Source of the DNA: Phycobacter azelaicus | Lineage (GTDB): Bacteria > Pseudomonadota > Alphaproteobacteria > Rhodobacterales > Rhodobacteraceae | DNA length: 64,000 nt | Direction: 5' to 3' | Assembly: GCF_014884385.1 (NCBI RefSeq) | Contig: NZ_WKFH01000003.1 | Coordinates: forward strand, 1,688,001 to 1,752,000 | In this document: in pieces, positions 45,312 to 54,449 of the stretch | How the letters are laid out: each line of letters begins with the position of its first letter | Position numbering within the stretch: position 1 is the stretch's first letter | Notes under the pieces: model-generated | What the model was told of the DNA's origin: nothing | The model's database searches: none | The model's input: the letters and a program-made list of their open reading frames with translations, nothing else | Position numbers and translations under genes: made by a program

Positions 45312-45704
45312 ATGAACGATCCTATCGGCGATATGCTCACCCGTATCCGTAACTCTCAGATGCGCGGCAAATCCACTGTCATGACCCCGGCTTCCAAGCT
45401 GCGGGCATGGGTTCTGGATGTGCTGGCAGACGAAGGTTACATCCGCGGCTATGAGAAGGCGACTGACGAACGCGGCCACCCGGCGCTGGAAATCAGCCTG
45501 AAATACTTCGATGGCGAACCTGTTATTCGTGAGCTGAAGCGGGTCTCCAAACCCGGTCGTCGCGTTTACATGGGCGTCGATGACATCCCGTCGGTCCGTC
45601 AGGGCCTGGGCGTGTCGATTGTCTCCACCTCCAAAGGTGTGATGTCGGACGCAAACGCACGCGCAGCCAACGTCGGCGGCGAAGTGCTCTGCACCGTCTT
45701 CTAA
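45312..45704 (+). CDS. rpsH: 30S ribosomal protein S8
   Basis: S8 is a primary binder of the 16S central domain and represses the spc operon in E. coli. The 130-residue protein starts [20 protein letters not shown] and contains [16 protein letters not shown]. Spacers of 13 and 12 bases separate it from its neighbours. Confidence 0.98.
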   Translation: MNDPIGDMLTRIRNSQMRGKSTVMTPASKLRAWVLDVLADEGYIRGYEKATDERGHPALEISLKYFDGEPVIRELKRVSKPGRRVYMGVDDIPSVRQGLGVSIVSTSKGVMSDANARAANVGGEVLCTVF

Positions 45705-45716
45705 GGAGGCTTACAG

Positions 45717-46250
45717 ATGTCCCGTATTGGTAAGAAACCGGTCGAACTGCCCAGCGGTGTCACCGCGAGCGTTTCCGGCCAGACCGTCGAAGTGAAAGGC
45801 CCCAAGGGGACCCGCAGCTTCACCGCCACCGACGACGTCACCCTGTCCGTTGAGGACAACATTGTGAAGATCGAGCCGCGCGGCAAGTCCAAGCGTGCCC
45901 GTCAGCAATGGGGTATGTCCCGCACCATGGTTGCGAACCTCGTGACCGGCGTGACCACCGGCTTCAAGAAAGAGCTGGAGATCCAGGGTGTGGGTTACCG
46001 GGCTCAGATGCAGGGCAACACCCTGAAACTGAACCTCGGCTACAGCCACGATGTCGACTTCGTTGCTCCGGAAGGTGTCACCATCACCGCGCCGAAGCAG
46101 ACCGAAATCGTTGTGGAAGGTAACGACCAGCAGCAGGTTGGCGAAGTCGCGGCGAAAATCCGCGAATGGCGCCGTCCCGAGCCCTACAAAGGCAAGGGTA
46201 TCCGCTACAAGGGCGAGTTTATCTTCCGCAAGGAAGGCAAGAAGAAGTAA
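45717..46250 (+). CDS. rplF: 50S ribosomal protein L6
   Basis: L6 lies at the base of the stalk near the sarcin-ricin loop. The 177-residue protein starts [15 protein letters not shown] and ends with the conserved [13 protein letters not shown] block. It is 11 bases ahead of rplR. Confidence 0.98.
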   Translation: MSRIGKKPVELPSGVTASVSGQTVEVKGPKGTRSFTATDDVTLSVEDNIVKIEPRGKSKRARQQWGMSRTMVANLVTGVTTGFKKELEIQGVGYRAQMQGNTLKLNLGYSHDVDFVAPEGVTITAPKQTEIVVEGNDQQQVGEVAAKIREWRRPEPYKGKGIRYKGEFIFRKEGKKK

Positions 46251-46261
46251 GGACAAGCAAA

Positions 46262-46621
46262 ATGGCAAACAGCAAACGTACCCTGTTTCTGAAGCGTCGC
46301 CTGCGCGTCCGGAACAAGCTTCGCAAGGTCAACGCAGGCCGTCTGCGTCTTTCCGTGCACCGTTCGAACAAGAACATTTCTGTTCAGCTGATCGACGATG
46401 TCGCGGGCAAGACCCTGGCAGCAGCCTCGACCCTGGAAAAAGATCTCGGCTTTGTTGGCAAGAACAACATCGAAGCAGCCACCAAAGTGGGTTCGGTCAT
46501 CGCCGAGCGCGCCAAGGCGGCTGGCGTCTCCGAGGCCTATTTCGATCGTGGTGGCTTCCTGTTCCACGGCAAGGTGAAGGCTCTGGCCGACGCTGCGCGT
46601 GAAGGTGGTCTGAAGATCTAA
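46262..46621 (+). CDS. rplR: 50S ribosomal protein L18
   Basis: L18 binds 5S rRNA with L5. The 119-residue protein starts at the ATG at 46262 ([20 protein letters not shown]) and has [18 protein letters not shown] and [21 protein letters not shown] 125-base spacer separates it from rpsE, the longest inside this module. Confidence 0.98.
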   Translation: MANSKRTLFLKRRLRVRNKLRKVNAGRLRLSVHRSNKNISVQLIDDVAGKTLAAASTLEKDLGFVGKNNIEAATKVGSVIAERAKAAGVSEAYFDRGGFLFHGKVKALADAAREGGLKI

Positions 46622-46746
46622 AGTAATGTGGGCGGCGCTATGTGCCGCCCCGATGATCCGGGGGCAGGGCAGACCTCTGCCTTGCTCACCAGGATTGGCA
46701 AAATGGGCGCCTGCTTTTGTGACGCGCCAAGTGAAAGGAATGCCTT

Positions 46747-47316
46747 ATGGCAGAACGTGAAAACCGCCGTGGCCGTGGCCGCCGCGAAGAGGAAACACCG
46801 GAATTCGCAGATCGCCTGGTCGCGATCAACCGCGTTTCGAAAACCGTAAAAGGTGGTAAGCGCTTCGGCTTTGCCGCGCTCGTCGTTGTCGGCGATCAGA
46901 AAGGCCGCGTCGGCTTTGGCAAGGGTAAGGCGAAAGAAGTGCCCGAGGCCATCCGCAAGGCAACCGAGCAGGCCAAACGTCAGATGATCCGCGTGCCGCT
47001 GAAAGAGGGCCGTACCCTGCATCACGACATGAACGGTCGTCACGGTGCCGGCAAGGTCGTCATGCGCACCGCGCCTGAAGGTACCGGTATCATCGCCGGT
47101 GGTCCGATGCGTGCCGTCTTCGAGATGCTGGGCATCAAGGACGTCGTCTCTAAGTCGATCGGCTCGCAGAACCCCTACAACATGATCCGCGCAACCATCA
47201 ACGGCCTGACCAAAGAGCAGAGCCCGCGTGCGGTTGCCCAGCGTCGTGGCAAAAAGGTCGCCGACATCCTGCCCAAGCGGGACGAAGCACCGGCTGCCGA
47301 AGCCGCTGAAGCGTAA
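46747..47316 (+). CDS. rpsE: 30S ribosomal protein S5
   Basis: S5 acts in decoding fidelity and the mRNA entry channel. The 189-residue protein has the double-stranded RNA-binding-like N-domain ([20 protein letters not shown]) and the C-terminal [16 protein letters not shown]. The N-terminal arginine-rich extension ([13 protein letters not shown]) is common in alphaproteobacteria. It is followed by rpmD. Confidence 0.98.
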   Translation: MAERENRRGRGRREEETPEFADRLVAINRVSKTVKGGKRFGFAALVVVGDQKGRVGFGKGKAKEVPEAIRKATEQAKRQMIRVPLKEGRTLHHDMNGRHGAGKVVMRTAPEGTGIIAGGPMRAVFEMLGIKDVVSKSIGSQNPYNMIRATINGLTKEQSPRAVAQRRGKKVADILPKRDEAPAAEAAEA

Positions 47317-47328
47317 GGAGACGGACAC

Positions 47329-47517
47329 ATGGCCAAGACCATCGTTGTTAAGCAGATCGGCTCTCCGATCCGCCGCCCCGCCAAGCAGCGCCAGACGCTG
47401 ATCGGCCTGGGCCTGAACAAGATGCACAAGACCCGCGAGCTGGAAGATACCCCTGCCGTGCGTGGCATGATCAACAAGATCCCCCACATGGTCGAAATCA
47501 TCGAAGAAAAAGACTAA
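47329..47517 (+). CDS. rpmD: 50S ribosomal protein L30
   Basis: The 62-residue protein reads [20 protein letters not shown] and continues with [19 protein letters not shown], typical of bacterial L30. In most proteobacteria rplO and secY follow; here a terminator ends the module and unrelated genes begin. Confidence 0.98.
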   Translation: MAKTIVVKQIGSPIRRPAKQRQTLIGLGLNKMHKTRELEDTPAVRGMINKIPHMVEIIEEKD

Positions 47518-47538
47518 GCCATATTGGCACAGTCTTCA

Positions 47539-47567
47539 AAACGCCTCCGCTTTGCGGGGGCGTTTTT
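47539..47567 (+). terminator. Intrinsic terminator after rpmD
   Basis: AAACGCCTCCGC pairs with GCGGGGGCGTTT (one G-U) around TTT, followed by more T residues. Confidence 0.92.
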
Positions 47568-47723
47568 CATTGTGTGATGTGGTTCACGATCATTCCGAAA
47601 TTGCATAGCAGGAAGACCATGGCGTCACTTGTCGGTTCACTGCCTGCACCATATTTCAGCGTTTCCGAAGCAGAATCCCATTTTCCGGGTAGGGGCCTGG
47701 AGCGCTGAACAAGGACGATCACA

Positions 47724-47939
47724 ATGGCATTTACAAATTTGACAACCGACCATGCGGCTTCTGCCCCCGCCCGCTTGCGCCAGATCGTTGAGGGTATCCG
47801 CAACATGTTGAAGCAGCGGTCCGAGTATCGCCGGACCTACCGTGCGCTGCAAAGTCTCACTGATCGGGAGTTGGCAGACATCGGTCTGCGTCGCTGCGAC
47901 ATTGCAAGTGTTGCGCGCTGCAACGCCTCTGGCCGCTGA
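47724..47939 (+). CDS. DUF1127 small protein
   Basis: The 71-residue protein ends with the DUF1127 pattern YRRTYRALQSLTDRELADIG and LRRCDIASVAR. Short DUF1127 proteins of alphaproteobacteria are arginine-rich, and some bind RNA or affect phosphate and carbon metabolism; the role of this one is unknown. The start MAFTNLTTDHA is the usual form for roseobacter members. Confidence 0.88.
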   Translation: MAFTNLTTDHAASAPARLRQIVEGIRNMLKQRSEYRRTYRALQSLTDRELADIGLRRCDIASVARCNASGR

Positions 47940-48076
47940 GGTATCTATCTGCCCGGCGGATCATAAGATCTCCCGGCCTGCGTTTCGATACGACCGGCGC
48001 AGCTCAGGGCATCCAGCTGCTGAAGGCTTGGGAGCGCCACGCTCCGACGGAACCGGCGCGTGGCTTTTCCATGTGA

Positions 48077-48565
48077 TCAGCCCATGCTTTCCAGCAGGCC
48101 TTCGCCGGCGGACAGCTCGCACTGGCCGGGGTTTTCTTCGCGGTTGAGAACTTTGACTTCGCCGTCCTCGACCAGCATCGCATAGCGTAGCGAGCGGCCG
48201 ATCAGACCGGCGGGCGGTGCATCAAAGCGCATGCCGATCGCATCGGTAAAGGCGCTTTCGGCGTCGGCCAGCATGGTGATCCCGGCTTCGGTTGCGCCAG
48301 TTGCCTCGCCCCAGGCCTTCATCACGAAGGGGTCGTTGGCGGAAATGCAGATGATCTCATCCACGCCCTTGGCGTCGAACTGATCCTTGGTGCGAATAAA
48401 GCTCGGGACATGAGCCGAGTGGCACGTGGGTGTAAAGGCACCCGGCACAGCAAAGATCGCTACCTTGCGGCCCTTGACCTTGTCCGCGATCTGCACCGGC
48501 TCCGGTCCTTCGGCGCCCATCTGCACCATCGTTGCGTCCGGCAGTTTGTCTCCGACTGAAATCAT
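48077..48565 (-). CDS. Peroxiredoxin (Prx5/type II-like)
   Basis: The 162-residue protein reduces hydroperoxides with a peroxidatic cysteine C48 in VPGAFTPTCHSAHVPSF, the Prx5-type motif. The ATG at 48565 (MISVGDKLPDA) is used; the frame is open further upstream but this overlaps the next gene's promoter region. No signal peptide is visible, so it is cytoplasmic. It is divergent from the flavoprotein reductase gene. Confidence 0.92.
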   Translation of the reverse strand: MISVGDKLPDATMVQMGAEGPEPVQIADKVKGRKVAIFAVPGAFTPTCHSAHVPSFIRTKDQFDAKGVDEIICISANDPFVMKAWGEATGATEAGITMLADAESAFTDAIGMRFDAPPAGLIGRSLRYAMLVEDGEVKVLNREENPGQCELSAGEGLLESMG

Positions 48566-48663
48566 CGCGCGTTCCTCTTCTGACGTGATTGCGTTTCCCT
48601 TGGTCACCCATATAGGGTCCGCAGTGAACGTGACCAGAACTGGGGCAGGAGGCAAGGGGAGAC

Positions 48664-49875
48664 ATGAGCCATATCGTGGTAATCGGAGCGGGGCAGGCGG
48701 GGTCCTCACTTGTGGCAAAGCTGCGCAAGGAGGGTTTCGAGGGGGAGATCACCCTGATTGGTGCCGAAACCGCACCACCCTATCAGCGTCCGCCCCTGTC
48801 CAAGGCCTACCTGCTGGGTGAAATGGAGAAAGAACGGCTGTTCCTGCGCCCCGAAAGTTTCTATGCCGACAATAGCATCACCCTGAAACTGGGCGCTGCC
48901 GTCACCGGGATTGATCCGGTGGCCAAGACGGTCAGCCTTGCGGATGAGACCATTGCCTATGATCAGCTTGCGCTGACCACGGGATCGGAGCCACGGCGCC
49001 TGCCTGCTGCCATTGGCGGCGATTTGGACGGGGTGTTCGTTGTCCGTGGCCTGCCGGATGTGGATGCCATGGCGCCTCATGTGACGGCAGGCAAGAGCGT
49101 GCTGATCGTGGGCGGAGGCTATATCGGGCTGGAAGCCGCCGCGGTCTGCGCCAAACGGGACCTCAACGTCACTTTGGTGGAGATGGCCGACCGGATCCTG
49201 CAACGGGTGGCAGCACCTGAAACCTCTGACTACTTCCGCGCGCTGCATCAGGGGCACGGCGTCGACATCCGCGAAGGCACCGGGCTGGAGCGGCTGGAAG
49301 GCGAGGACGGCAAGGTCGCGCGGGCGGTGCTGGGCGATGGCAGCACGCTGGACGTGGATTTCGTGGTGGTTGGTGTCGGCATTGCCCCGGCAACGGCCTT
49401 GGCCGAACAGGCGGGACTAACGCTTGAGAACGGCATCCGGGTGGACGCGCAGGGGCGTACCTCGGATCCCTCGATCTGGGCGGCGGGGGATTGTGCGTCT
49501 TTCCCCTATCAAGGCGGACGGATCCGTCTGGAAAGCGTGCCCAATGCAATCGATCAGGCCGAAGTCGTCGCTCAGAACATGCTGGGCGCGGGCAAGGACT
49601 ATGTGGCGCAGCCTTGGTTCTGGTCGGATCAATACGATGTAAAATTGCAGATCGCGGGCCTCAACAGCGGCTATGACAACGTGGTCACCCGCAAGGGAGA
49701 GGGGCAGACCGTGTCCTTTTGGTACTACAAGGGCGATCAGCTGGTGGCGGTCGATGCGATGAACGATCCGCGTGCCTACATGGTGGGCAAGCGGCTGATC
49801 GATGGCGGCAAGACGGCTGAAAAGGCGGTGGTGGCCGACCCCGAGGCCGATCTGAAACCCCTTCTGAAAGCATGA
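48664..49875 (+). CDS. FAD-dependent oxidoreductase, ferredoxin reductase-like
   Basis: The 403-residue protein has the FAD GxGxxG (VIGAGQAGSS, residues 6-15), the ETAPPYQRPPLSKAYL block, an NAD-binding VGGGYIGLEAA and the second FAD block AAGDCA. This is the pattern of rhodocoxin/putidaredoxin reductases, which pass electrons from NAD(P)H to a 2Fe-2S ferredoxin. The partner is not nearby. It overlaps rsmD by four bases. Confidence 0.9.
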   Translation: MSHIVVIGAGQAGSSLVAKLRKEGFEGEITLIGAETAPPYQRPPLSKAYLLGEMEKERLFLRPESFYADNSITLKLGAAVTGIDPVAKTVSLADETIAYDQLALTTGSEPRRLPAAIGGDLDGVFVVRGLPDVDAMAPHVTAGKSVLIVGGGYIGLEAAAVCAKRDLNVTLVEMADRILQRVAAPETSDYFRALHQGHGVDIREGTGLERLEGEDGKVARAVLGDGSTLDVDFVVVGVGIAPATALAEQAGLTLENGIRVDAQGRTSDPSIWAAGDCASFPYQGGRIRLESVPNAIDQAEVVAQNMLGAGKDYVAQPWFWSDQYDVKLQIAGLNSGYDNVVTRKGEGQTVSFWYYKGDQLVAVDAMNDPRAYMVGKRLIDGGKTAEKAVVADPEADLKPLLKA

Positions 49876-50432
49876 GGATCATCGCGGGCGAGTTTCGCGG
49901 CCGCGCCCTTGCGGCCGTGGGCAAGGGCGATGCAGGCGCGCATCTGCGGCCCACCACGGACCGGGTGCGCGAGAGCCTGTTCAACGTTTTGGCGCATCAG
50001 ATCGATTTCGACGGCATGCGGGTGCTCGACCTGTTTGCGGGCACCGGTGCGCTGGGGCTCGAGGCTTTGTCGCGCGGGGCGGCTTCGGTCACCTTTGTGG
50101 ATGACGGGCGCGTTGCGCAGGGGCTCATTCGCAAGAACATAGCGCTTTGCCGGGCCGAGGATCGCACCGCCCTGATCCGTCGCAGCGCGTTGAAACTGGG
50201 TCCGAACCCGGACGCGCCCTATGACGTGATCTTCCTCGATCCGCCCTATGGCAAGGGGCTTGGGGAAAAGGCGTTGGCCGTTGCAGAGGCAGGCGGTTGG
50301 ATCGCCCCTGGCGCACTCATCGTCTGGGAGGAAAGCGCTCCCATGCAGCCGCCCTTAGGGTATGAGGTGCAGGGCAGCCGCAAGTATGGGGATACCCATA
50401 TCTCCCTGATGTGGCGCAATGTTTCAGGGTGA
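49872..50432 (+). CDS. rsmD: 16S rRNA (guanine(966)-N2)-methyltransferase RsmD
   Basis: The 186-residue Rossmann-fold methyltransferase has RPTTDRVRESLFN, the SAM-binding VLDLFAGTGALGLEAL (about 51-66) and the catalytic DPPY (123-126). It methylates G966 of 16S rRNA. It overlaps the preceding gene by ATGA, an unrelated partner in function. Confidence 0.93.
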   Translation: MRIIAGEFRGRALAAVGKGDAGAHLRPTTDRVRESLFNVLAHQIDFDGMRVLDLFAGTGALGLEALSRGAASVTFVDDGRVAQGLIRKNIALCRAEDRTALIRRSALKLGPNPDAPYDVIFLDPPYGKGLGEKALAVAEAGGWIAPGALIVWEESAPMQPPLGYEVQGSRKYGDTHISLMWRNVSG

Positions 50433-50534
50433 AATGGGCGCGGCGGGAAACGGCCCTGCGTTGCATTTGCTTGCTGTCGGTTCAGGCAATAGCTGTTGGT
50501 GGTATTCGTTTAGGCAGTATTGAAGGTGCATCAG

Positions 50535-50744
50535 ATGCCCAAGACCTATCCTACGCCGCAACTGGTGATCGAGGACAGCCCCACAGACGCGCTCGCAGCG
50601 GCCCGTGCAGGCATGCGCTGCCTTGGTTTTGTACCGCATGGCACAAAAGAGGGATTGGCGCAGGAAGGCGCAGAAGTTTTCACGAGGATGGAACAGGTTC
50701 CGGCGCTGATCGGACTGCCAGAAGCCGTGTCGTCAGCGCGCTGA
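50535..50744 (+). pseudogene. HAD-superfamily phosphatase remnant
   Basis: The 69-codon frame reads MPKTYPTPQLVIEDSPTDAL and AAARAGMRCLGFV. LVIEDSPTDALAAARAGM matches the HAD C-terminal block in which the aspartates bind magnesium. In normal family members the KPxPD segment lies some 15-20 residues before that block; here K-x-Y-P is fused almost directly to LVIEDSP, suggesting an internal deletion, and the nucleophile domain is missing. It is most likely a gene fragment, though a short expressed protein cannot be excluded. Confidence 0.6.
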
Positions 50745-50750
50745 ATTCAG

Positions 50751-51575
50751 TCAGCCGTAGGTCGGGTGGAATTTGCCGCCGGGTGACAGGGTGAAAATGT
50801 CATAGCCGTCCGCCGTCACACCGATCGAGTGTTCGAACTGCGCAGACAGGGATTTGTCGCGAGTGACCGCGGTCCACTCATCGGCCAGGATCTTGGTCTC
50901 GGGACGGCCAAGGTTCACCATGGGTTCGATGGTGAAAAACATGCCTTCCTCAAGAACCGGACCGGTGCCGGGACGGCCATAGTGCAGCACATTGGGCGGC
51001 GCGTGGAACACCTGTCCCAGTCCGTGACCGCAGAAATCGCGCACCACGCTCATCCGCTGGCTTTCTACGTACGCCTGAATGGTGTGGCCGATGTCGCCAA
51101 AGGTATTGCCGGGTTTCACCGCTTCGATCCCCTTCATAAGGGCATCATGGGTGACTTGTATCAGCCGCTCGGCCTTGCGCGACAGCTTGCCCGCCACGTA
51201 CATTCGGCTGGTGTCGCCGAACCAGCCATCGACGATCACCGTCACGTCGATGTTGAGGATATCGCCGTCCTTGAGCTTCTTGTCGCCGGGGATCCCGTGG
51301 CAGACCACGTGGTTCACCGAAATACAGCTGGCGTGCTGGTAGCCCTTGTAGCCGATGGTGGCTGACTTGGCGCCTGCGTCCTCGACCATCTGGGTGATCA
51401 AACGGTCGATTTCACCGGTGGTCTGCCCCGGAAAGACATGTTGCGCAATATCATCGAGTATCTTTGCCGCAAGCGCACCCGCCACGTGCATGCCTGCAAA
51501 ATCGGCCTCATCGTGAATGCGGATGCCGTCTTTGGTGGTGCGACCGTCTTTCGATCTCATGGGCGGGGGCTCCAT
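50751..51575 (-). CDS. map: Type I methionine aminopeptidase
   Basis: The 274-residue protein has the pita-bread fold features of type I enzymes: VNHVVCHGIPG, DILNIDVTVIVDGWFGDTSR with the two metal-binding aspartates, GHGLGQVFHAPPNV with the metal-binding histidine, and FTIEPMV. It removes the initiator methionine. A start three to five codons downstream of 51575 is possible. It is followed upstream by sfsA on the same strand. Confidence 0.96.
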   Translation of the reverse strand: MEPPPMRSKDGRTTKDGIRIHDEADFAGMHVAGALAAKILDDIAQHVFPGQTTGEIDRLITQMVEDAGAKSATIGYKGYQHASCISVNHVVCHGIPGDKKLKDGDILNIDVTVIVDGWFGDTSRMYVAGKLSRKAERLIQVTHDALMKGIEAVKPGNTFGDIGHTIQAYVESQRMSVVRDFCGHGLGQVFHAPPNVLHYGRPGTGPVLEEGMFFTIEPMVNLGRPETKILADEWTAVTRDKSLSAQFEHSIGVTADGYDIFTLSPGGKFHPTYG

Positions 51576-51647
51576 CGCTGGGGTTTCACCGCTCTATTTA
51601 GGTGCAAACTGCAAAAAGGGCCAGAGGGGCTGACCAAATCGAGGTTT

Positions 51648-52358
51648 TCACCCTGCAACCCTGTTTTCAAGCGCTCCGGCGATTTCTACTCCCTCGGGCG
51701 AGAGCTGCGTGCCATAGATCAGACACTCAACGCCTGCCTTTTGAGCAGCGGCAAAGGCGGCGGCATAGGCAGGGTCGATATCCGAAGCGATGGCGAAGTC
51801 CGTGCAATCACTGCGCTGCACCAGATAGAGCATCACCGCACGGTGACCTTCTGCCACCATATTGGCCAGCTCTCCCAAGTGTTTGGTGCCGCGCGCGGTC
51901 ACGCTGTCTGGAAATTCCGCCAGGGCAGGTTTGCGCGACAGGGTCACGCTTTTGACCTCTACATAGGTGTCGGGCAGGCTGGGCTGGCTCAACAGGAAAT
52001 CGATGCGGCTTTTTTCGCCATATTTTACCTCGGCACGCACGGTTTCGTAGTCTGCCAGCTCAGTGATCTGGCGAGCCTCCAGTGCGGCGCGCAGGGCGCG
52101 GTTCGGCACCGAGGTGTCGACGCCGGTGAAATGACCGTTCTCATGATCGACGAGACGCCAGCCGTATTTCAGTTTTTTCTTTGGATCATCGTTGGGCTCG
52201 AGCCAGATTTTCATGCCCGGCTCAGCCAGCCCCATCATCGATCCGGGGTTGGCGCAGTGGGCCGTTACTTCGCGCCCGTCTTCCAACTGGCAGTCAGCCA
52301 GAAAGCGTTTGTAGCGGCGGATCAGGCGGGCGGGGATCAGAGGGGTTCCAAAGCGCAT
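51648..52358 (-). CDS. sfsA: DNA/RNA nuclease SfsA
   Basis: The 236-residue protein starts MRFGTPLIPARLIRRYKRFL at 52358 and has AHCANPGSMMGL and YVEVKSVTL, the conserved sugar fermentation stimulation protein blocks; the latter carries the PD-(D/E)xK-type nuclease E-x-K. The longer upstream open frame lies on the strand opposite the CinA-like gene and is not used. In roseobacters it commonly sits next to map. Confidence 0.92.
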   Translation of the reverse strand: MRFGTPLIPARLIRRYKRFLADCQLEDGREVTAHCANPGSMMGLAEPGMKIWLEPNDDPKKKLKYGWRLVDHENGHFTGVDTSVPNRALRAALEARQITELADYETVRAEVKYGEKSRIDFLLSQPSLPDTYVEVKSVTLSRKPALAEFPDSVTARGTKHLGELANMVAEGHRAVMLYLVQRSDCTDFAIASDIDPAYAAAFAAAQKAGVECLIYGTQLSPEGVEIAGALENRVAG

Positions 52359-52407
52359 GTCCTTGGGCCTATACCTGCCGTAACACCGGATCAAGAGGAG
52401 AGGCGCC

Positions 52408-53130
52408 ATGGGCAATCCAACCGCTGCAATGCTGGTTATCGGGGATGAAATCCTGTCGGGGCGCACGCGCGATTCGAACATGTACTTTCTGGCTGGGGAA
52501 CTCACCAAGCACGGCATCGACCTGAAGGAAGTGCGCGTGGTGAGCGATGATGAAGAGGCGATCATCTCAGGCGTCACAGCCCTGTCCGAGGCGCATGACC
52601 ATGTCTTTACCAGCGGCGGCATCGGCCCCACCCATGACGACATCACCGCCGACTGCATCGCCAAGGCATTTGGTGCGCATCTGGATGTGCGTGAAGATGC
52701 CCGCGCGATCCTGCAGGAGCACTATGACAAATCGGGCACCGAGTTGAACGCGGCGCGCCTGCGCATGGCGCGCATTCCTGATGGCGCCGGCCTCATTGAA
52801 AACCCGGTTTCTGCCGCTCCTGGGTTTTCCATCAAGAACGTGCATGTCATGGCGGGTGTTCCGTCGGTGTTCGAGGCGATGGTGGCCAGCGTTCTGCCGA
52901 CCCTGACCGGGGGTAGCCCTTTGTTGTCGCAGACCCTGCGCGTCATGCGCGGAGAGGGAGAGATTGCAGGCCACCTGTCTGCCCTCGCGGCAGATTTCAC
53001 TGATCTGTCGATCGGCTGCTACCCGTTCCAGAAAGACGGAGCCTTTGGTGCCAATGTCGTCGTGCGCGGTGCTGACGGGGCGCAGGTGGATGCGGCGGTA
53101 ACCCGGCTGGCGCGGGAGCTGGGCATTTGA
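52408..53130 (+). CDS. CinA-type competence/damage-inducible protein, MoeA-like domain only
   Basis: The 240-residue protein has the MoCF_biosynth fold shown by MLVIGDEILSGRTRDSN and TSGGIGPTHDDITAD. Full CinA has an extra C-terminal nicotinamide-nucleotide amidase domain, absent here, so this is the N-terminal-only form, related to NMN-pyrophosphatase-type proteins. It overlaps the GNAT gene by four bases. Confidence 0.9.
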   Translation: MGNPTAAMLVIGDEILSGRTRDSNMYFLAGELTKHGIDLKEVRVVSDDEEAIISGVTALSEAHDHVFTSGGIGPTHDDITADCIAKAFGAHLDVREDARAILQEHYDKSGTELNAARLRMARIPDGAGLIENPVSAAPGFSIKNVHVMAGVPSVFEAMVASVLPTLTGGSPLLSQTLRVMRGEGEIAGHLSALAADFTDLSIGCYPFQKDGAFGANVVVRGADGAQVDAAVTRLARELGI

Positions 53131-53858
53131 ACGCATCCCCTGTGAAAACCGACCCCCGCTATTATGCGGTTGTGGACGGCACCTGGCCACCTGCGTACAA
53201 GCGCGACCTTGGTCCAATCACCCTGCGACAGGGGCAGGGGGGCGGCAGCCGGGTCTCGGCAGCCACAGCAAACGGACCTGTCAGCACCGATGATATTACC
53301 GCTGCCGAAGCGGCAATGCAGGACATGGGGCAGGATTTGCTGTTCATGATCCGCGATGGTGACGATACCCTGGATGCCCAGCTTGAGGCGCGTGGCTATG
53401 TGATCAAGGATCCGGTGAACGTCTGGAGTTGCGCACCCGAGGTTCTGACCGATGTTGCGATCCCGCGCGTAACCACCTTTTGCGTCTGGGAGCCTTTGGA
53501 AATCCAGCGCGAGATCTGGATCGCAGGCGGCATTGGCCCCGCGCGGATGGCCGTCATGGAGCGGGCCAAGGGGCCAAAGACCGCCCTTTTGGGGCGCTAT
53601 AATGACAAACCGGCTGGAACGGGTTTTGTAGCCATCCACGATGGTGTCGCCATGATCCACGCGCTAGAGATCCTGCCGCATCAGCGCCGCAAGGGCATGG
53701 GGGCCTGGATGGTGCGGCAAGCGGCCTTCTGGGCGGTCGAGCAGGGTGCGCGCGAGCTGGCGCTGGTCTGCACAAAGGCCAATGCGGGTGCGAACGGTCT
53801 TTATGCCTCACTTGGAATGCGTCACGTGGGGCAGTACCACTACAGGCACAAACCCTGA
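53127..53858 (+). CDS. GNAT-family N-acetyltransferase
   Basis: The 243-residue protein has its acetyl-CoA-binding domain in the C-terminal half: IHALEILPHQRRKGMGAWMV with the Q/R-x-x-G-x-G/A-type turn, and ELALVCTKANAGANGLYASL. The N-terminal half is a degenerate GNAT-like segment. The substrate is unknown. It is translationally coupled to the CinA-like gene and 18 bases ahead of the next gene. Confidence 0.87.
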   Translation: MNASPVKTDPRYYAVVDGTWPPAYKRDLGPITLRQGQGGGSRVSAATANGPVSTDDITAAEAAMQDMGQDLLFMIRDGDDTLDAQLEARGYVIKDPVNVWSCAPEVLTDVAIPRVTTFCVWEPLEIQREIWIAGGIGPARMAVMERAKGPKTALLGRYNDKPAGTGFVAIHDGVAMIHALEILPHQRRKGMGAWMVRQAAFWAVEQGARELALVCTKANAGANGLYASLGMRHVGQYHYRHKP

Positions 53859-53876
53859 GGGAGGAGAGACCCGACC

Positions 53877-54449
53877 ATGACCGACCAGCAAAATCCCACC
53901 GCGCTTGATCTGCCGCAGGTGGATCCGCTGCCGCCTGCGACGCAGAAGTATTTCGACATCTGTCAGGAAAAGCTGGGTATGGTGCCCAACGTCTTGCGCG
54001 CCCACGCGTTTGATATCGACAAGCTGAACACCTTTACTGCGCTCTATAACGATCTGATGCTGGGCGAAAGCAACCTCAGCAAGCTGGAGCGGGAAATGAT
54101 CGCGGTGGTGGTCTCCTCCTACAACCGCTGCTTTTACTGCCTTGTGGCCCATGGCGCGGCGGTGCGGCAGTTGTCGGGGGATCCAAAACTGGGCGAGATG
54201 CTGGTGATGAACTACCGCGTTGCACCGCTGGATGCGCGCCAGCGCGCGATGCTCGATTTTGCCTTGCAGCTCACCCGCGCCAGCGCCGAGGTCGAAGAGG
54301 CAGACCGGCAGGCGCTGCGGGATGTGGGCTTCACTGACCGTGACATCTGGGACATCGCCAATGTTGCTGCCTTTTTCAACATGACCAACCGGGTGGCCAG
54401 CGCCACGGCAATGGTTCCGAACGACGATTACCACGCTCAGTTCCGGTGA
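53877..54449 (+). CDS. Peroxidase-related AhpD/carboxymuconolactone decarboxylase-family enzyme
   Basis: The 190-residue all-helical protein has the CxxC of AhpD-like proteins in SSYNRCFYCLVAHGAAV, with the histidine four residues after the second cysteine. It belongs to the uncharacterised peroxidase-related group. GGAGGAG lies upstream of the ATG at 53877. Its stop overlaps the next gene's GTG start. Confidence 0.88.
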   Translation: MTDQQNPTALDLPQVDPLPPATQKYFDICQEKLGMVPNVLRAHAFDIDKLNTFTALYNDLMLGESNLSKLEREMIAVVVSSYNRCFYCLVAHGAAVRQLSGDPKLGEMLVMNYRVAPLDARQRAMLDFALQLTRASAEVEEADRQALRDVGFTDRDIWDIANVAAFFNMTNRVASATAMVPNDDYHAQFR

